From assembly GCF_009725235.1 (NCBI RefSeq), contig NZ_WJFC01000098.1:1-46116 (forward strand): 46,116 nt of DNA. Reading direction: 5' to 3'. Under the pieces are notes generated by a model, which saw only the letters and a list, made by a program, of their open reading frames with translations, was not told where the DNA came from and ran no database searches. Positions 14,772 through 22,325 of this stretch are shown here, in pieces. How positions within the stretch are numbered: position 1 is the stretch's first letter; every line of letters starts with the position of its first letter. The position numbers and the translations under genes are program-made. The stretch comes from Scytonema sp. UIC 10036 (GTDB lineage Bacteria > Cyanobacteriota > Cyanobacteriia > Cyanobacteriales > Nostocaceae).

Positions 14772-16499
14772 ATGTTGAATATCTCTAACGTAACTGACAG
14801 AGTACCGCTCATGTTCCAAGCTCAAACAAAAGGGCGATCGCAACTTCAATTTATTTCCAAAAATCAAGAACAAGATAGTCAACGTTGGGCTTCAGAATGG
14901 ACAGAAAAAGCTTATCCTCATCCCCCCAAGTTTGATAAAGAAATTCAAACTCAAACTTACAAAATGAACTGGCGATTTGTCTCTAATGGCGGTCAAGATG
15001 AAGGTATTATTCGTCCGGTGATAGGTGCATTTGGCTTGCCATTTTATCCCGGTAGCAGCATGAAAGGCGCTTTTTGTCAAGCTTGTACAGAAGAACAAAA
15101 GCAACGATACAGGCTGACAGGTGATGGCGAAAAACCCAGTCTATTGCGCTTTCATGGTGGTTATCCCATTAATGATTGGACAGAGAAATTGATAGATATT
15201 GTTCATCCCCAACAAAAATGGCAAGTTGAAGTTAACGATACTGCAGAAAAACCGCAAGGTGAAAGTGGGTTTGCCTTAATTTCTTTGTACGAACCAACTA
15301 TCGAATTTGGTATTTCTAGTCTAGAGCCTAACACAAATTGGAATGAAGTTTGGGAGATTTGGGAAAAGGCATTAGGTTACGGGATAGGATGCAGAGTTAG
15401 CAATGGTTATGGATTTCCTAAAGCCCGTTTAGATGATAATGGGAATATAGAAACATCGCTCGACATCCAGGGAGAAATCCTTTATAGAGTATTCCTGAAA
15501 GGTCAAGGACAAGCACCAAAGCTAATTAATAGCGAAGAAAGTGAGTTTCGTCCTAATATTTTTAGAGCATCATTACGCGGTCATGCGCTGCGTATCTTTA
15601 GCGGTTTAACAAATGCTGAAACTGCTAGAGATTTAGTAAATACTTTATTTGGTGGTATTGAAGGAGAGGGAACACAGGGGTTATTAGGAATAGCCTTTAA
15701 AACATCATCTTTGCATCTAAATACTTTTGCAGAGGGTTATAATGAACCCACTTATAACGTTGCTTGTGAATTGTATTGGCTGTTAACTCAAGCACTTGAA
15801 GATGAACAAAAAGAGATATTGAATAAACTTCTGCGAGCATTAATGAGATTTGCAATGCTGCTAGGTGGTTTTGGAAAATCTTGGCGACGTGCTGACCATC
15901 GAATATTTTACGAAGATTATTATAATCGTCGTAAACCTTTAATAGGTTGCCATTGGAAATGGGATAGGGGTTCTTTAATCAATGATAATAAAGTCCGCAA
16001 GTTAACTCAGGCTACAGGATTTATCAATAATGTACGAGAAATAGCTCAAGAGTGGATGCAGTCGCAAGGCGTTGTACCTAACCCAGATAACAAGGCAAAC
16101 TGGCGTGAAGCATGGCATTCAGATAACGTTCAAGTTTGGGGAAGGATAGCTGAAGATAGTGGAGATTGTAAAGCTATAACATGGTTGCATCAACCGTTTC
16201 AACGATACGATCCTCAAATCAGACAACCTGAACTTAGTATTAAGCAAACATCTGTAACGGGTCGTGTAGAAGGTCGCATCAGCCAAATAGGTAGGCTATG
16301 GCATCGAATGTATCCCATAGTTATCCTAAAAAAACCAGAAGAACCTAATGGTAAACCAATTCCTAAAATTACTAACGAGTATATGGAATTTCTGACAATC
16401 TTTCCCGATGATTCTCCAGAATGTGATGATTTTTTGAATTTTTTGAACAGAGAAGCCCACAGAACATCACACGAAGATAGGTTTCGGCGACTCTGGTAG
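14772..16499 (+). CDS. Double-RAMP fusion (Cmr6-like plus Cmr1/Cas7-like halves)
   Basis: A 575-aa protein with two RAMP modules. Module 1 (about 60-235) has GQDEGIIR followed by LPFYPGSSMKGAF and ends GYGIGCRVSNGYGFPKA. The Asp in GQDEGIIR aligns with the catalytic Asp of Cas7 proteins. Module 2 (about 240-560) begins RVFLKGQGQAP, has FRASLRGHALRIFSGL and FGGIEGEGTQGLLGIAF, then ALMRFAMLLGGFGKSWRRADHR (366-386), a Cmr1-like feature. No separate cmr1 gene exists in the window, so this fusion probably supplies both Cmr6 and Cmr1 functions. It starts 8 bases after the small-subunit gene. The exact Cmr numbering of the halves is uncertain. Confidence 0.75.
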   Translation: MLNISNVTDRVPLMFQAQTKGRSQLQFISKNQEQDSQRWASEWTEKAYPHPPKFDKEIQTQTYKMNWRFVSNGGQDEGIIRPVIGAFGLPFYPGSSMKGAFCQACTEEQKQRYRLTGDGEKPSLLRFHGGYPINDWTEKLIDIVHPQQKWQVEVNDTAEKPQGESGFALISLYEPTIEFGISSLEPNTNWNEVWEIWEKALGYGIGCRVSNGYGFPKARLDDNGNIETSLDIQGEILYRVFLKGQGQAPKLINSEESEFRPNIFRASLRGHALRIFSGLTNAETARDLVNTLFGGIEGEGTQGLLGIAFKTSSLHLNTFAEGYNEPTYNVACELYWLLTQALEDEQKEILNKLLRALMRFAMLLGGFGKSWRRADHRIFYEDYYNRRKPLIGCHWKWDRGSLINDNKVRKLTQATGFINNVREIAQEWMQSQGVVPNPDNKANWREAWHSDNVQVWGRIAEDSGDCKAITWLHQPFQRYDPQIRQPELSIKQTSVTGRVEGRISQIGRLWHRMYPIVILKKPEEPNGKPIPKITNEYMEFLTIFPDDSPECDDFLNFLNREAHRTSHEDRFRRLW

Positions 16500-16500
16500 A

Positions 16501-16563
16501 TGAGTAAGAAAAAAGCTGACCCACTTAATGATACGGGAACCTGTGGCAGACTATGGCTGTAGG
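16501..16563 (+). pseudogene. Possible 5' stub of a lost RAMP gene
   Basis: Immediately after the stop of the double-RAMP gene (TAG ATG) a 20-codon frame reads MSKKKADPLND, then TGTCGRLWL and stops. Many RAMP proteins open with a polar stretch and then a strand of this type leading to TPxHxG. It could be the stub of a deleted cmr1-like gene. The evidence is thin. Confidence 0.25.
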
Positions 16564-16603
16564 GACATTTGGCGAGGACGGCGAGTTGTTCTTCGAGCTT
16601 CGG

Positions 16604-16621
16604 TGGAAATCTCTATTTCCA
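16604..16621 (+). promoter_or_regulatory. Palindromic operator candidate, site E
   Basis: TGGAAATCTCTATTTCCA: perfect 7-bp arms around CTCT, 62 bases before the ATG at 16684. The following TTGCCATGCAATACT echoes the sequence after sites C and D (CTCCATGCGATAGT). Confidence 0.6.
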
Positions 16622-16683
16622 TTGCCATGCAATACTCAAATTACTAAAGCTCACAACCTAATTTATTGTAGTGGTAAATAGAG

Positions 16684-17181
16684 ATGAACAAGAAAACAGA
16701 CAACAGAAACATCAGCAAAACAGTAGAATATGGAATTATCGAATTCCGCTCCTCTTTATTCAAACTTCTCTCCGCTCATCTCCTTTTAAGTCTGGTACTC
16801 ATTTCTTTAGTTTGGACAATTTTCCCTATTCCCTACTTCTTTTGGAAATACTTGCAAATTAAATATAGCAAGTATATTTTAACTAACCAGAGGCTAATTC
16901 TGAGAACTGGTATTTTCTGGAGGCAAATAAATTTTCTTGAGCTTTATCGAGTTTCTGATATTCAAGTACAAAGGGGGTTGCTATATCAAATTGTTGATAT
17001 ATTCAGAAGCTGTTTGCATCAAAAGCCTCTGTTGTTAGGAGATATTTGGATATTTAGCACTGATTATTCCCATTCACAAATCTTTCTCGATACAATTCCT
17101 AATTCTTTAGGAGTAGCCGAAAAAATTAGGCAAGCCACAAATGAGGAGAAAGATATCAAAAGAGTTTTACGTCGAGATTAA
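16684..17181 (+). CDS. Membrane protein with bacterial PH (bPH/DUF304, YdbS-like) domain
   Basis: A 165-aa protein. A hydrophobic pair lies at about residues 27-58 (LSAHLLLSLVLISLVW and PIPYFFWKYLQI). The bPH signature follows: SKYILTNQRLILRTGIFWRQINFLEL and YRVSDIQVQRGLLY, then a strand with GDIWIFSTD. The family usually sits in small membrane proteins. It follows the type III-B genes on the same strand but has its own upstream palindrome shared with csx3 and the WYL gene, so it may belong to the CRISPR response, for example as a membrane accessory. That role is inference. It could also be an unrelated passenger. Confidence 0.7.
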   Translation: MNKKTDNRNISKTVEYGIIEFRSSLFKLLSAHLLLSLVLISLVWTIFPIPYFFWKYLQIKYSKYILTNQRLILRTGIFWRQINFLELYRVSDIQVQRGLLYQIVDIFRSCLHQKPLLLGDIWIFSTDYSHSQIFLDTIPNSLGVAEKIRQATNEEKDIKRVLRRD

Positions 17182-17223
17182 GTTTAGGAACTTTCTAATA
17201 TATTGCCACTCAGGAGAAAAGTT

Positions 17224-17451
17224 ATGGCTGGTGAAAAAAATTTTGATTTTGACTTCAATTTTAATTATGAGTCAGGAAAAGAAGAAACTCTAGAACGTAT
17301 TGAAAAACAATGCGATCGCGAAACTAAGGAGATTATTTGGGGATTTTATAAATCTGAAACAATAAATTGTCCCGCTCCACAAAGCAAGAATGAAGAATCG
17401 GAGGAGGATGAGGATTATCAAGACAATTCTGAACAGGATGATGTTGATTAG
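17224..17451 (+). CDS. Small highly acidic protein, unknown
   Basis: A 75-aa protein from the ATG at 17224, chosen because AGGAGA lies 8 bases before it; a TTG at 17203 is in frame but has no ribosome site. The N-terminus is Phe/Asp/Asn rich (NFDFDFNFNY) and the C-terminus is a run of Glu/Asp (EESEEDEDY). Likely disordered. It lies 43 bases after the bPH gene and is probably cotranscribed. I do not recognise it. Confidence 0.55.
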   Translation: MAGEKNFDFDFNFNYESGKEETLERIEKQCDRETKEIIWGFYKSETINCPAPQSKNEESEEDEDYQDNSEQDDVD

Positions 17452-17876
17452 TGGCACAGGATTGATTTATTTAACGGGAGCATCTCAATTGGAAAAAACA
17501 CGCCCGCGATGTTCGTAATATCATTAACCGTTGTTTTCGACAGATGAAGCAAAGTGGCAATGAATGCGGTACGAGTACCCCCATACCCCTGAGCATCAAT
17601 AAAAAACCTCTCTGAGTAAGCACGGTACGTTAATTCTTACGTAGAAAAAATCTTGTTCGAGCATTGCAACAGCAAGTTACCTGAAGACAAAAGGGTACAA
17701 CCGCTAGGCGACCAACGTCGCAGAGCAAGCAAAAGAGGTTTAAAAATTGTCCAAAGCCAAGACGAGGAGCAAGAGAATGATTAACCCATCTACCATTGAC
17801 TTAAGGGCATTGATGTCACAAAAATGACCGATAAAGAGATGAATAACCAATTTATCGAATTTTATGGATGTGACGA
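17452..17876. other. Gene-free stretch with a short coding relic
   Basis: One frame around 17480-17607 reads HLNWKKHARDVRN, then IINRCFRQMKQSG and stops shortly after; it looks protein-like but has no start or SD and I cannot assign it. The rest holds no recognisable feature. Confidence 0.4.
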
Positions 17877-18221
17877 ATGACTAATCAACCAGAATCTCTA
17901 GAAACCCGTTTAACCCGCTTGGAATCTATTTTCAGTAACGTAGGTGAACAGGTAGCCGCGCATAACAACACCATTGATGTGCTAGTGGCAAACATCCAGC
18001 AACTAACTGAAAATGTAAACGCTGTAACCAATCGTGTTGATGTACTTGCAGCACAAGCTGTAGCCGATAGAGCGCAAGCTACAGCCGATAGAGCGCAAGC
18101 CGCAGCCGATAGACAGCAAGCCGCCATTGACCGCCAAGAGTTCCGTAGGCAAATAGAACAGCGGCAACGCGAGATACAACAAATCTGGGAATACTTGCGC
18201 GATCGCTTCGGGCGGGAGTAG
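17877..18221 (+). CDS. Coiled-coil protein with ADRAQA-type repeats
   Basis: A 114-aa protein. It opens with a trimer-like coiled coil (LETRLTRLESIF) and heptads with V/I spacing (VLVANIQQLTENVNAVTNRVDVL), then repeats of AxADRAQA and ends in a Gln/Arg-rich helix (RQIEQRQREIQQIWEYLRDRFG). This is a common cyanobacterial architecture of unknown role. The 12-base repeat units (GCCGATAGAGCGCAA) make it prone to length change. Confidence 0.7.
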   Translation: MTNQPESLETRLTRLESIFSNVGEQVAAHNNTIDVLVANIQQLTENVNAVTNRVDVLAAQAVADRAQATADRAQAAADRQQAAIDRQEFRRQIEQRQREIQQIWEYLRDRFGRE

Positions 18222-18353
18222 TCCACCGCCACAATCAGGAGTAGCGATCGCCAACGCCAAAAAAGCGGTTAAGCAGATTGACTTAAATCTATGCGTTTAC
18301 AGTTGCCTACTGTCTATCGTACCCAATAGGGTGGTGCTAGCGTAAATCTACTT

Positions 18354-18791
18354 TCATAAAATCAAAGTTTCGATTTTTGCTTGGACTTCTTCAATTAAAT
18401 CTAGATTGGCTTTCTCTACAAACAAAATCTTTCGGATTTTCCAATCGAAAGATTTAATTTGGTCTGTTAAGACTACGCCGATAGTTTTCATTCCATTTGT
18501 CAGAACTACTTCAAAACTAAGACCTTTTATGCGTGTAGTGATTGGACACGCTAACACCATTGAAGCCATTTGATTGTATTTAAGCGGTGATAGAACAAAT
18601 GCAGGGCGATAACCTTGTTGTTCTCGCCCTTGTTGCATCTCAGCGTTTAGTGTTGTGGCAATATCTTCAAAAGACAGCCCTGACTCTTGCAATATAAATG
18701 CTCGTTTGACCAAATCAGGAGTCATTTCTTTTGAGCCAAAATCTACTTTAATAATATCGCCTCTATCTGGAATATATGGAATGCTTACCAA
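18354..18791 (-). CDS. mazF: MazF/PemK-family mRNA endonuclease with an inserted helical segment
   Basis: A 145-aa protein. MVSIPYIPDRGDIIKVDF and GREQQGYRPAFVLSP match the two halves of the MazF opening; SMVLACPITTRIKG, FEVVL and GVVLTDQIKSFDW complete the fold. In ordinary MazF the VDF strand joins GxEQ..RPA through about five residues; here about 35 residues intervene, including a helix-turn-helix-like SGLSFEDIATTLN. It starts with TTG, overlapping the last codons of the relE-mazE' gene by 7 bases, as mazF does with mazE. It should cut mRNA; the effect of the insert on activity is unknown. Confidence 0.85.
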   Translation of the reverse strand: MVSIPYIPDRGDIIKVDFGSKEMTPDLVKRAFILQESGLSFEDIATTLNAEMQQGREQQGYRPAFVLSPLKYNQMASMVLACPITTRIKGLSFEVVLTNGMKTIGVVLTDQIKSFDWKIRKILFVEKANLDLIEEVQAKIETLIL

Positions 18792-19153
18792 ATTTCATTC
18801 CCCATTGCGACTCCAGTGTCAATTTCAGAATGGAATTTTTCTGGGGTCATTCCATCCAACAATTCATCAAGAGTATATTTTTTTCGTCTTTTTGGTGTAA
18901 TTACAATATTACATTTGCCTATGCGAAAAATATCAACCATCTTGGTTGTATCGTCAATCGTATAAAGAATTCTGTATTCGCCTTGATCGACACGGTAACC
19001 TTCATAACCTTTTAAAGCTATGTGGTCGTGAGGTCTAGGATCGCTACAAAGAGAAAAGATTTTTACACTGACCTGCTTAAATTGTTTAGCAGGTAAGTCT
19101 TTCAAGTCTTTTTCCGCAGTCTTAGCAATTCTTAAACTATAGCGTTCATTCAT
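18785..19153 (-). CDS. RelE toxin fused to a MazE antitoxin tail
   Basis: A 122-aa protein from the ATG at 19153, which overlaps the end of the phd gene. Residues 1-81 are a RelE/ParE-family toxin (YSLRIAKTAEKDLKDLP, DPRPHDHIALKGYEGYRVD, GEYRILYTID, VDIFRIG). From about residue 82 it becomes the C-terminal part of a MazE/PemI antitoxin: VITPKRRKKYTLDELLDGM and TPEKFHSEI, ending GNEIW. The AbrB DNA-binding half of MazE is missing. The mazF gene follows at once, so the tail may still neutralise MazF while the front is a toxin held by the Phd protein. A natural toxin-antitoxin chimera, probably formed by a deletion between adjacent relE and mazE genes. Confidence 0.82.
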   Translation of the reverse strand: MNERYSLRIAKTAEKDLKDLPAKQFKQVSVKIFSLCSDPRPHDHIALKGYEGYRVDQGEYRILYTIDDTTKMVDIFRIGKCNIVITPKRRKKYTLDELLDGMTPEKFHSEIDTGVAMGNEIW

Positions 19154-19397
19154 TGCCTCGACTAGCAATAATAGATTCTAAAGTAGTAAAACCATCATTC
19201 TCCTCAACTGCACGACGAAGCTCATCAGAATCAATAGCGTCCTCAAGTGCTTCAAGTCGCTTTAAATCTTCTAACCCAATGACAGCTACAGCAGTCTTAC
19301 CATGACGCTGAATGAGAATGCGCTCACCGCCATACTCAACACGATTGATAATTTCTTGAAAGTTTGCACGAGCATCAGATGCACTTATGACAGTCAT
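19146..19397 (-). CDS. Phd/YefM-family antitoxin
   Basis: An 83-aa protein from MTVISASDARANFQEII, the standard Phd/YefM opening; an ATG four codons upstream is also in frame. It contains ERILIQRHGKTAVAVIGLEDLKRLEAL, the conserved DNA-binding domain core, and an acidic C-terminus for toxin binding. It overlaps the relE-mazE' gene by 8 bases. It is the antitoxin for the RelE part and probably represses the three-gene operon through the sites upstream. Confidence 0.9.
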   Translation of the reverse strand: MTVISASDARANFQEIINRVEYGGERILIQRHGKTAVAVIGLEDLKRLEALEDAIDSDELRRAVEENDGFTTLESIIASRGNE

Positions 19398-19436
19398 AGG
19401 GCAACACATTAATTAATAAAGTGGGTCAGCCAAAAA

Positions 19437-19488
19437 TGTACAAAATGTACAATTAGGCTAAAAAAGACAAAAATAGCTTTTTGTACAA
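19437..19488 (-). promoter_or_regulatory. Operator candidate of the phd-relE'-mazF operon
   Basis: TGTACAAAATGTACA at 19437-19451 is an inverted and direct repeat of TGTACA, and TTGTACAA recurs at 19481-19488. They lie 40-90 bases before the phd start, where Phd antitoxins usually bind. Function inferred. Confidence 0.45.
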
Positions 19489-19605
19489 TTATTCTACTAA
19501 ATATGTAATACATTTTCCAGATCAAAAAGTAGCTTTTTTGAAAACTCAGTTTTTAAAACTCCTCCCACTCCCCCACACCTAAAATATGCGGGAGGCAAGT
19601 AGCCT

Positions 19606-19659
19606 ATAGCGACTCCAGCGTCAATTTCAGAATGGAATTTTTCTGGGGTCATTCCACCC
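19606..19659 (-). pseudogene. Relic of a MazE C-terminus
   Basis: The sequence matches 18800-18855 inside the RelE-MazE chimera and translates on the minus strand to GGMTPEKFHSEIDAGVAIG. It is a duplicated fragment without a start. It lies directly before site D and the second csx3 copy, marking a rearrangement junction. Confidence 0.65.
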
Positions 19660-19666
19660 ACTATCG

Positions 19667-19684
19667 TGGAAAATGCATATTCCA
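19667..19684 (+). promoter_or_regulatory. Palindromic operator candidate, site D
   Basis: TGGAAAATGCATATTCCA pairs at 8 of 9 positions, the best member of the family. It lies 40 bases before the ATG of the second csx3 copy at 19725 and is followed by TCTCCATGCGATAGTAAAGC, as site C. Confidence 0.6.
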
Positions 19685-19724
19685 TCTCCATGCGATAGTA
19701 AAGCTGTTGTAAAAAAACACGGAT

Positions 19725-20744
19725 ATGTATAGCTATCAAATTCAACTAGAAGGCGAGGTACTGCGAGTCGGGTTTAACCGCACTTTACCAGCTCAGGGCG
19801 ATACCTTCGGTAAGCTTCGCTAACGCATAGTTAAAGATACCGTAGAATTACTGAACCAGATGATTGATTCTGGAGAAATTACTGGAGGACATCGTCTTCT
19901 CATTGACGGGGCGCAATCTGTTGCTGTAGGTTATACCATCGCCCATAAACTCGCTCATTTATACGAAGTCATCGCCGTTCTCGATCCAAAATTGGGTAGT
20001 AAAATCAATACAAACACTGGCTCACTGAGATACAAAAACTATATAGTTACTATTTCTCATGGAACATCCTACAAAGTGGGGGATGTGATTGAAACACAAG
20101 AAAAGCAACAAGAGCGCAATATTATCAAAGTCGTGTTGTGCGGTCCCCCACATTCTGGAAAATCATGTTTGCGAGAAGGTTTAAAACAGGCGATTTTAGG
20201 GACTTTGTATGCACCTTATCCCAGTATTTATCCCTATGTCATTACTGCTTGTCCCGATGGAGAAGGATCGTGGTATCAAAAAACTTACGAGCAAAATCAG
20301 GAATTAGCCAAGGATAACAAGCCTTGTCTGAAATCTGAACTTACCCCAGAATTTGCAGAACAAGCTTCAAAATGGGTCACGAGCGCTAACCAGTTAATTA
20401 ATATTATTGATATTGGTGGTAAAATCACTCCAGAAAACGAGAAAATTATTGCACCAGCAACCCATGCCGTTATCCTTGCAGCTGATACAAATGACTTTGC
20501 AGACTGGGAAAAATGTTGTCAAAAATTAAATCTCAAAATTGTTGCCAAGATTCACAGTATTTTACACGCTACTCAAGATGAAGTGTTTCTCCTCGAAGAA
20601 TGGAAGCTCAACACCGACAAATTACTAGAAACAGCACCTTTACTTACAGGTAGCATACATCGGTTAGAACGGGGAGAAGATTTATCAACTCGTCCAATGA
20701 TAAAAGCACTAGCTGAAGTTTTGATTCATTTGACGAGATGTTAA
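19725..20744 (+). pseudogene. csx3: Second csx3-AAA copy, interrupted by a 21-base insert with a stop
   Basis: Close homologue of the gene at 9131. After codon 26 an extra 21 bases (19803-19823, ACCTTCGGTAAGCTTCGCTAA) have been inserted in frame. The last insert codon is TAA, ending the first part at 32 codons; the frame then continues unbroken. An internal ATG at 19860 (MIDSGEITGG) could start a 294-aa product that lacks the first Csx3 strands but keeps the IAHKLAHLYEVIAVLDPKLG and VTISHG motifs and the Walker A (GPPHSGKS). The insert resembles short cyanobacterial dispersed repeats. Either a recent pseudogene or a truncated, still translated protein. The AAA half and the operator are intact. 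Confidence 0.85.
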
Positions 20745-21038
20745 GTGAGTTGGCACAATGAAAGTTAAGTTGTCAGGGCAGTCATTTATCATTTGTCATC
20801 GGTCATTGGCAAGAGTTTCCAACATATTTACGTTCTGTAACAGACTTTGGTTGATTTCCACCTACCTACTTATGGAGTGGTTGGAGAAAATTTGTAGTTT
20901 CAGTAAAGTCAGTATGACAGATTTTACGATGTTGAAAAAAAAATAACGATTAAAGCAAAGGACGAATATAGCGATCGCACATTTTTAAACTCCTCTCAAA
21001 TACAGATATTTAGTTGTTGTCAAGGTAAAATTATAAAC

Positions 21039-21428
21039 TTAAGGTTGGTGTACTTCACAAGTAGTTAATCCCTTAGCTCTTTTTATAAACTTCTCATCAA
21101 AAGTATAAAATTGTGTATGATTTTGACTATTGGCAAGGTGAAAAGCATCCGCAAAATCTAAGCCAGCTTCATGCCATTGCAACGATTAAGCCACTAAACT
21201 TGCGTTATTAAGATAAACATTTGGTAAGCCGAAAAGTTTTCTTAAAGCTTCACAAATCTCGACAGGTTTAAATTTATAGGCAAATCTAAGCACCCATTCA
21301 GTTTCGAGAATTACAGTGTCGGGTATAAAAACATTCTGTGTTTGAAAAATTTCTAGACTCTTTCGGTATTGTAATTTGTCATCTTGAGCCAAAAAACGTA
21401 CAATTATATTAGTATCAACTGCCACCAT
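21039..21428 (-). pseudogene. vapC: vapC (PIN toxin) with a nonsense codon
   Basis: MVAVDTNIIVRFLAQDD opens a PIN-domain toxin and VILETEWVLRFAY carries the second acidic residue. After LNNASLVA comes TAA (21186-21188), and the same frame continues SLQWHEAGLDFADAFHLA (with the third and fourth PIN aspartates), FYTFDEKF, and ends at 21039. A CAA to TAA change is the simplest explanation. The remaining 80-aa product lacks the C-terminal acids, so it should be inactive. 20745-21038 holds no gene I can support. Confidence 0.8.
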
Positions 21429-21678
21429 GCCATGATTCCTCTATACCCTGACGAATAGCATCATCCATTTCTTCAATAGTTTTTGGTGTGCTTTGGTATT
21501 TTAAGCATCCAGCAACATCAGCCAATGTGGTTTCTAAAAAAGGTTTTTTTGGTTTCAGAAGAATTCCGTCACCCATATCAATTGCTATCAGTTCCTGTCC
21601 CACTTCCCAGCCATGAGACTTTCGCAATGGTTCGGGAATCATTACTTGTCCTTCATTGGATATTTTTGTGATTTCCAT
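21415..21678 (-). CDS. vapB: VapB-type AbrB-fold antitoxin
   Basis: An 87-aa protein from ATG 21678 (MEITKISNEGQVMIPEPLRKSHGW), the SpoVT/AbrB DNA-binding domain; longer upstream starts are not supported. The C-terminal half (ADVAGCLKYQSTPKTIEEMDDAI) binds VapC. It overlaps the broken vapC by 14 bases. It may persist as an orphan antitoxin. Confidence 0.85.
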   Translation of the reverse strand: MEITKISNEGQVMIPEPLRKSHGWEVGQELIAIDMGDGILLKPKKPFLETTLADVAGCLKYQSTPKTIEEMDDAIRQGIEESWHGGS

Positions 21679-21796
21679 AATTGAGAGAAGGGAAAATATA
21701 ATTATCCTGTTGAAATTATAGCAATGTAGGCGATCGCCAATATATTCTACCATTGGTGTGTTACGCAATGCCATCACATCCAAGGCGATCGCGATC

Positions 21797-22325
21797 CTAG
21801 CTACCTTCAATCAAATTGCAAAGGACGCAAAAGTTGAAAATGGGATAATCACGCGCGATCGCCAGATATTGTAGGGTAGGCAAATGCAGATGAATTCGGA
21901 ATATATTGCCAAATATAGGAATTTTGCCCACCCTACCGACGCAAGTGCCATCGCCGTCAGCCGCACAAAATTTACTTGCTGGTAATATTTTCAGTAAACG
22001 AATCAAATGTTCAACAAATATTCGCGATGATGCCATTTCTTTATTTTTCTCTTTTTGCAAGAGAGTTAATTCTCCTTTTTTCGGCTTTTTTGTAGGAGTT
22101 TTAATTGATGGCTCTCCAATATAACCTTTATCACCTTGAAATTTTTGATTGGGTTCAAAGTCTTTCTGACTTTCACGAAACAAAGTTATGTCACTTTTTG
22201 CTCCTGGTTCTCCAGCAATCACATCAACAATATCTTAACCATTAGGTAGAACAGTAATTTGATTTTTAAAGGTATGGCTTTTCTTTTTAGCAGAGTAATA
22301 CTTTTTCTGCGGAACAACACTCAAA
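21797..22325 (-). mobile_element. Decayed DDE transposase fragment (IS5-like)
   Basis: Minus-strand frames read QKKYYSAKKKSHTFKNQITV, then LPNG, TAA (22238-22240), DIVDVIAGEPGAKSDITLFRE, then GDKGYIGEPSIKTP and RIFVEHLIRLLKI, the pattern of the DDE_4/IS5-type transposase core. It has a nonsense codon, is interrupted by the hairpin repeat at 21866-21944, and lacks the N-terminus. Its upstream edge is flush with the last repeat of CRISPR array 2, so an insertion sequence probably cut off the old end of that array. Confidence 0.75.
21866..21944. repeat. MITE-like hairpin repeat
   Basis: GATATTGTAGGGTAGGCAAA ... TTTTGCCCACCCTACC, about 79 bases, inserted in the transposase relic. A related element lies at 42100-42172. 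Confidence 0.6.

Noticed and set aside
18003..18260. Antisense open frames over the coiled-coil gene at 17877
   Set aside because: They are shadows of the repeated GCC/GAT/CAA codons of the forward gene.
16516..19432. 12-base identity between 16516-16527 and the complement at 19421-19432 as a rearrangement scar
   Set aside because: Many 12-base matches are expected by chance in 46 kb on two strands.
19497..19745. 82-codon minus-strand frame as a gene
   Set aside because: It crosses the csx3 start, the operator and the MazE relic; only the MazE part is meaningful.
20758..20946. 62-codon frame after the second csx3 copy
   Set aside because: Composition is unlike a protein and it contains STRR-like sequence; no SD.
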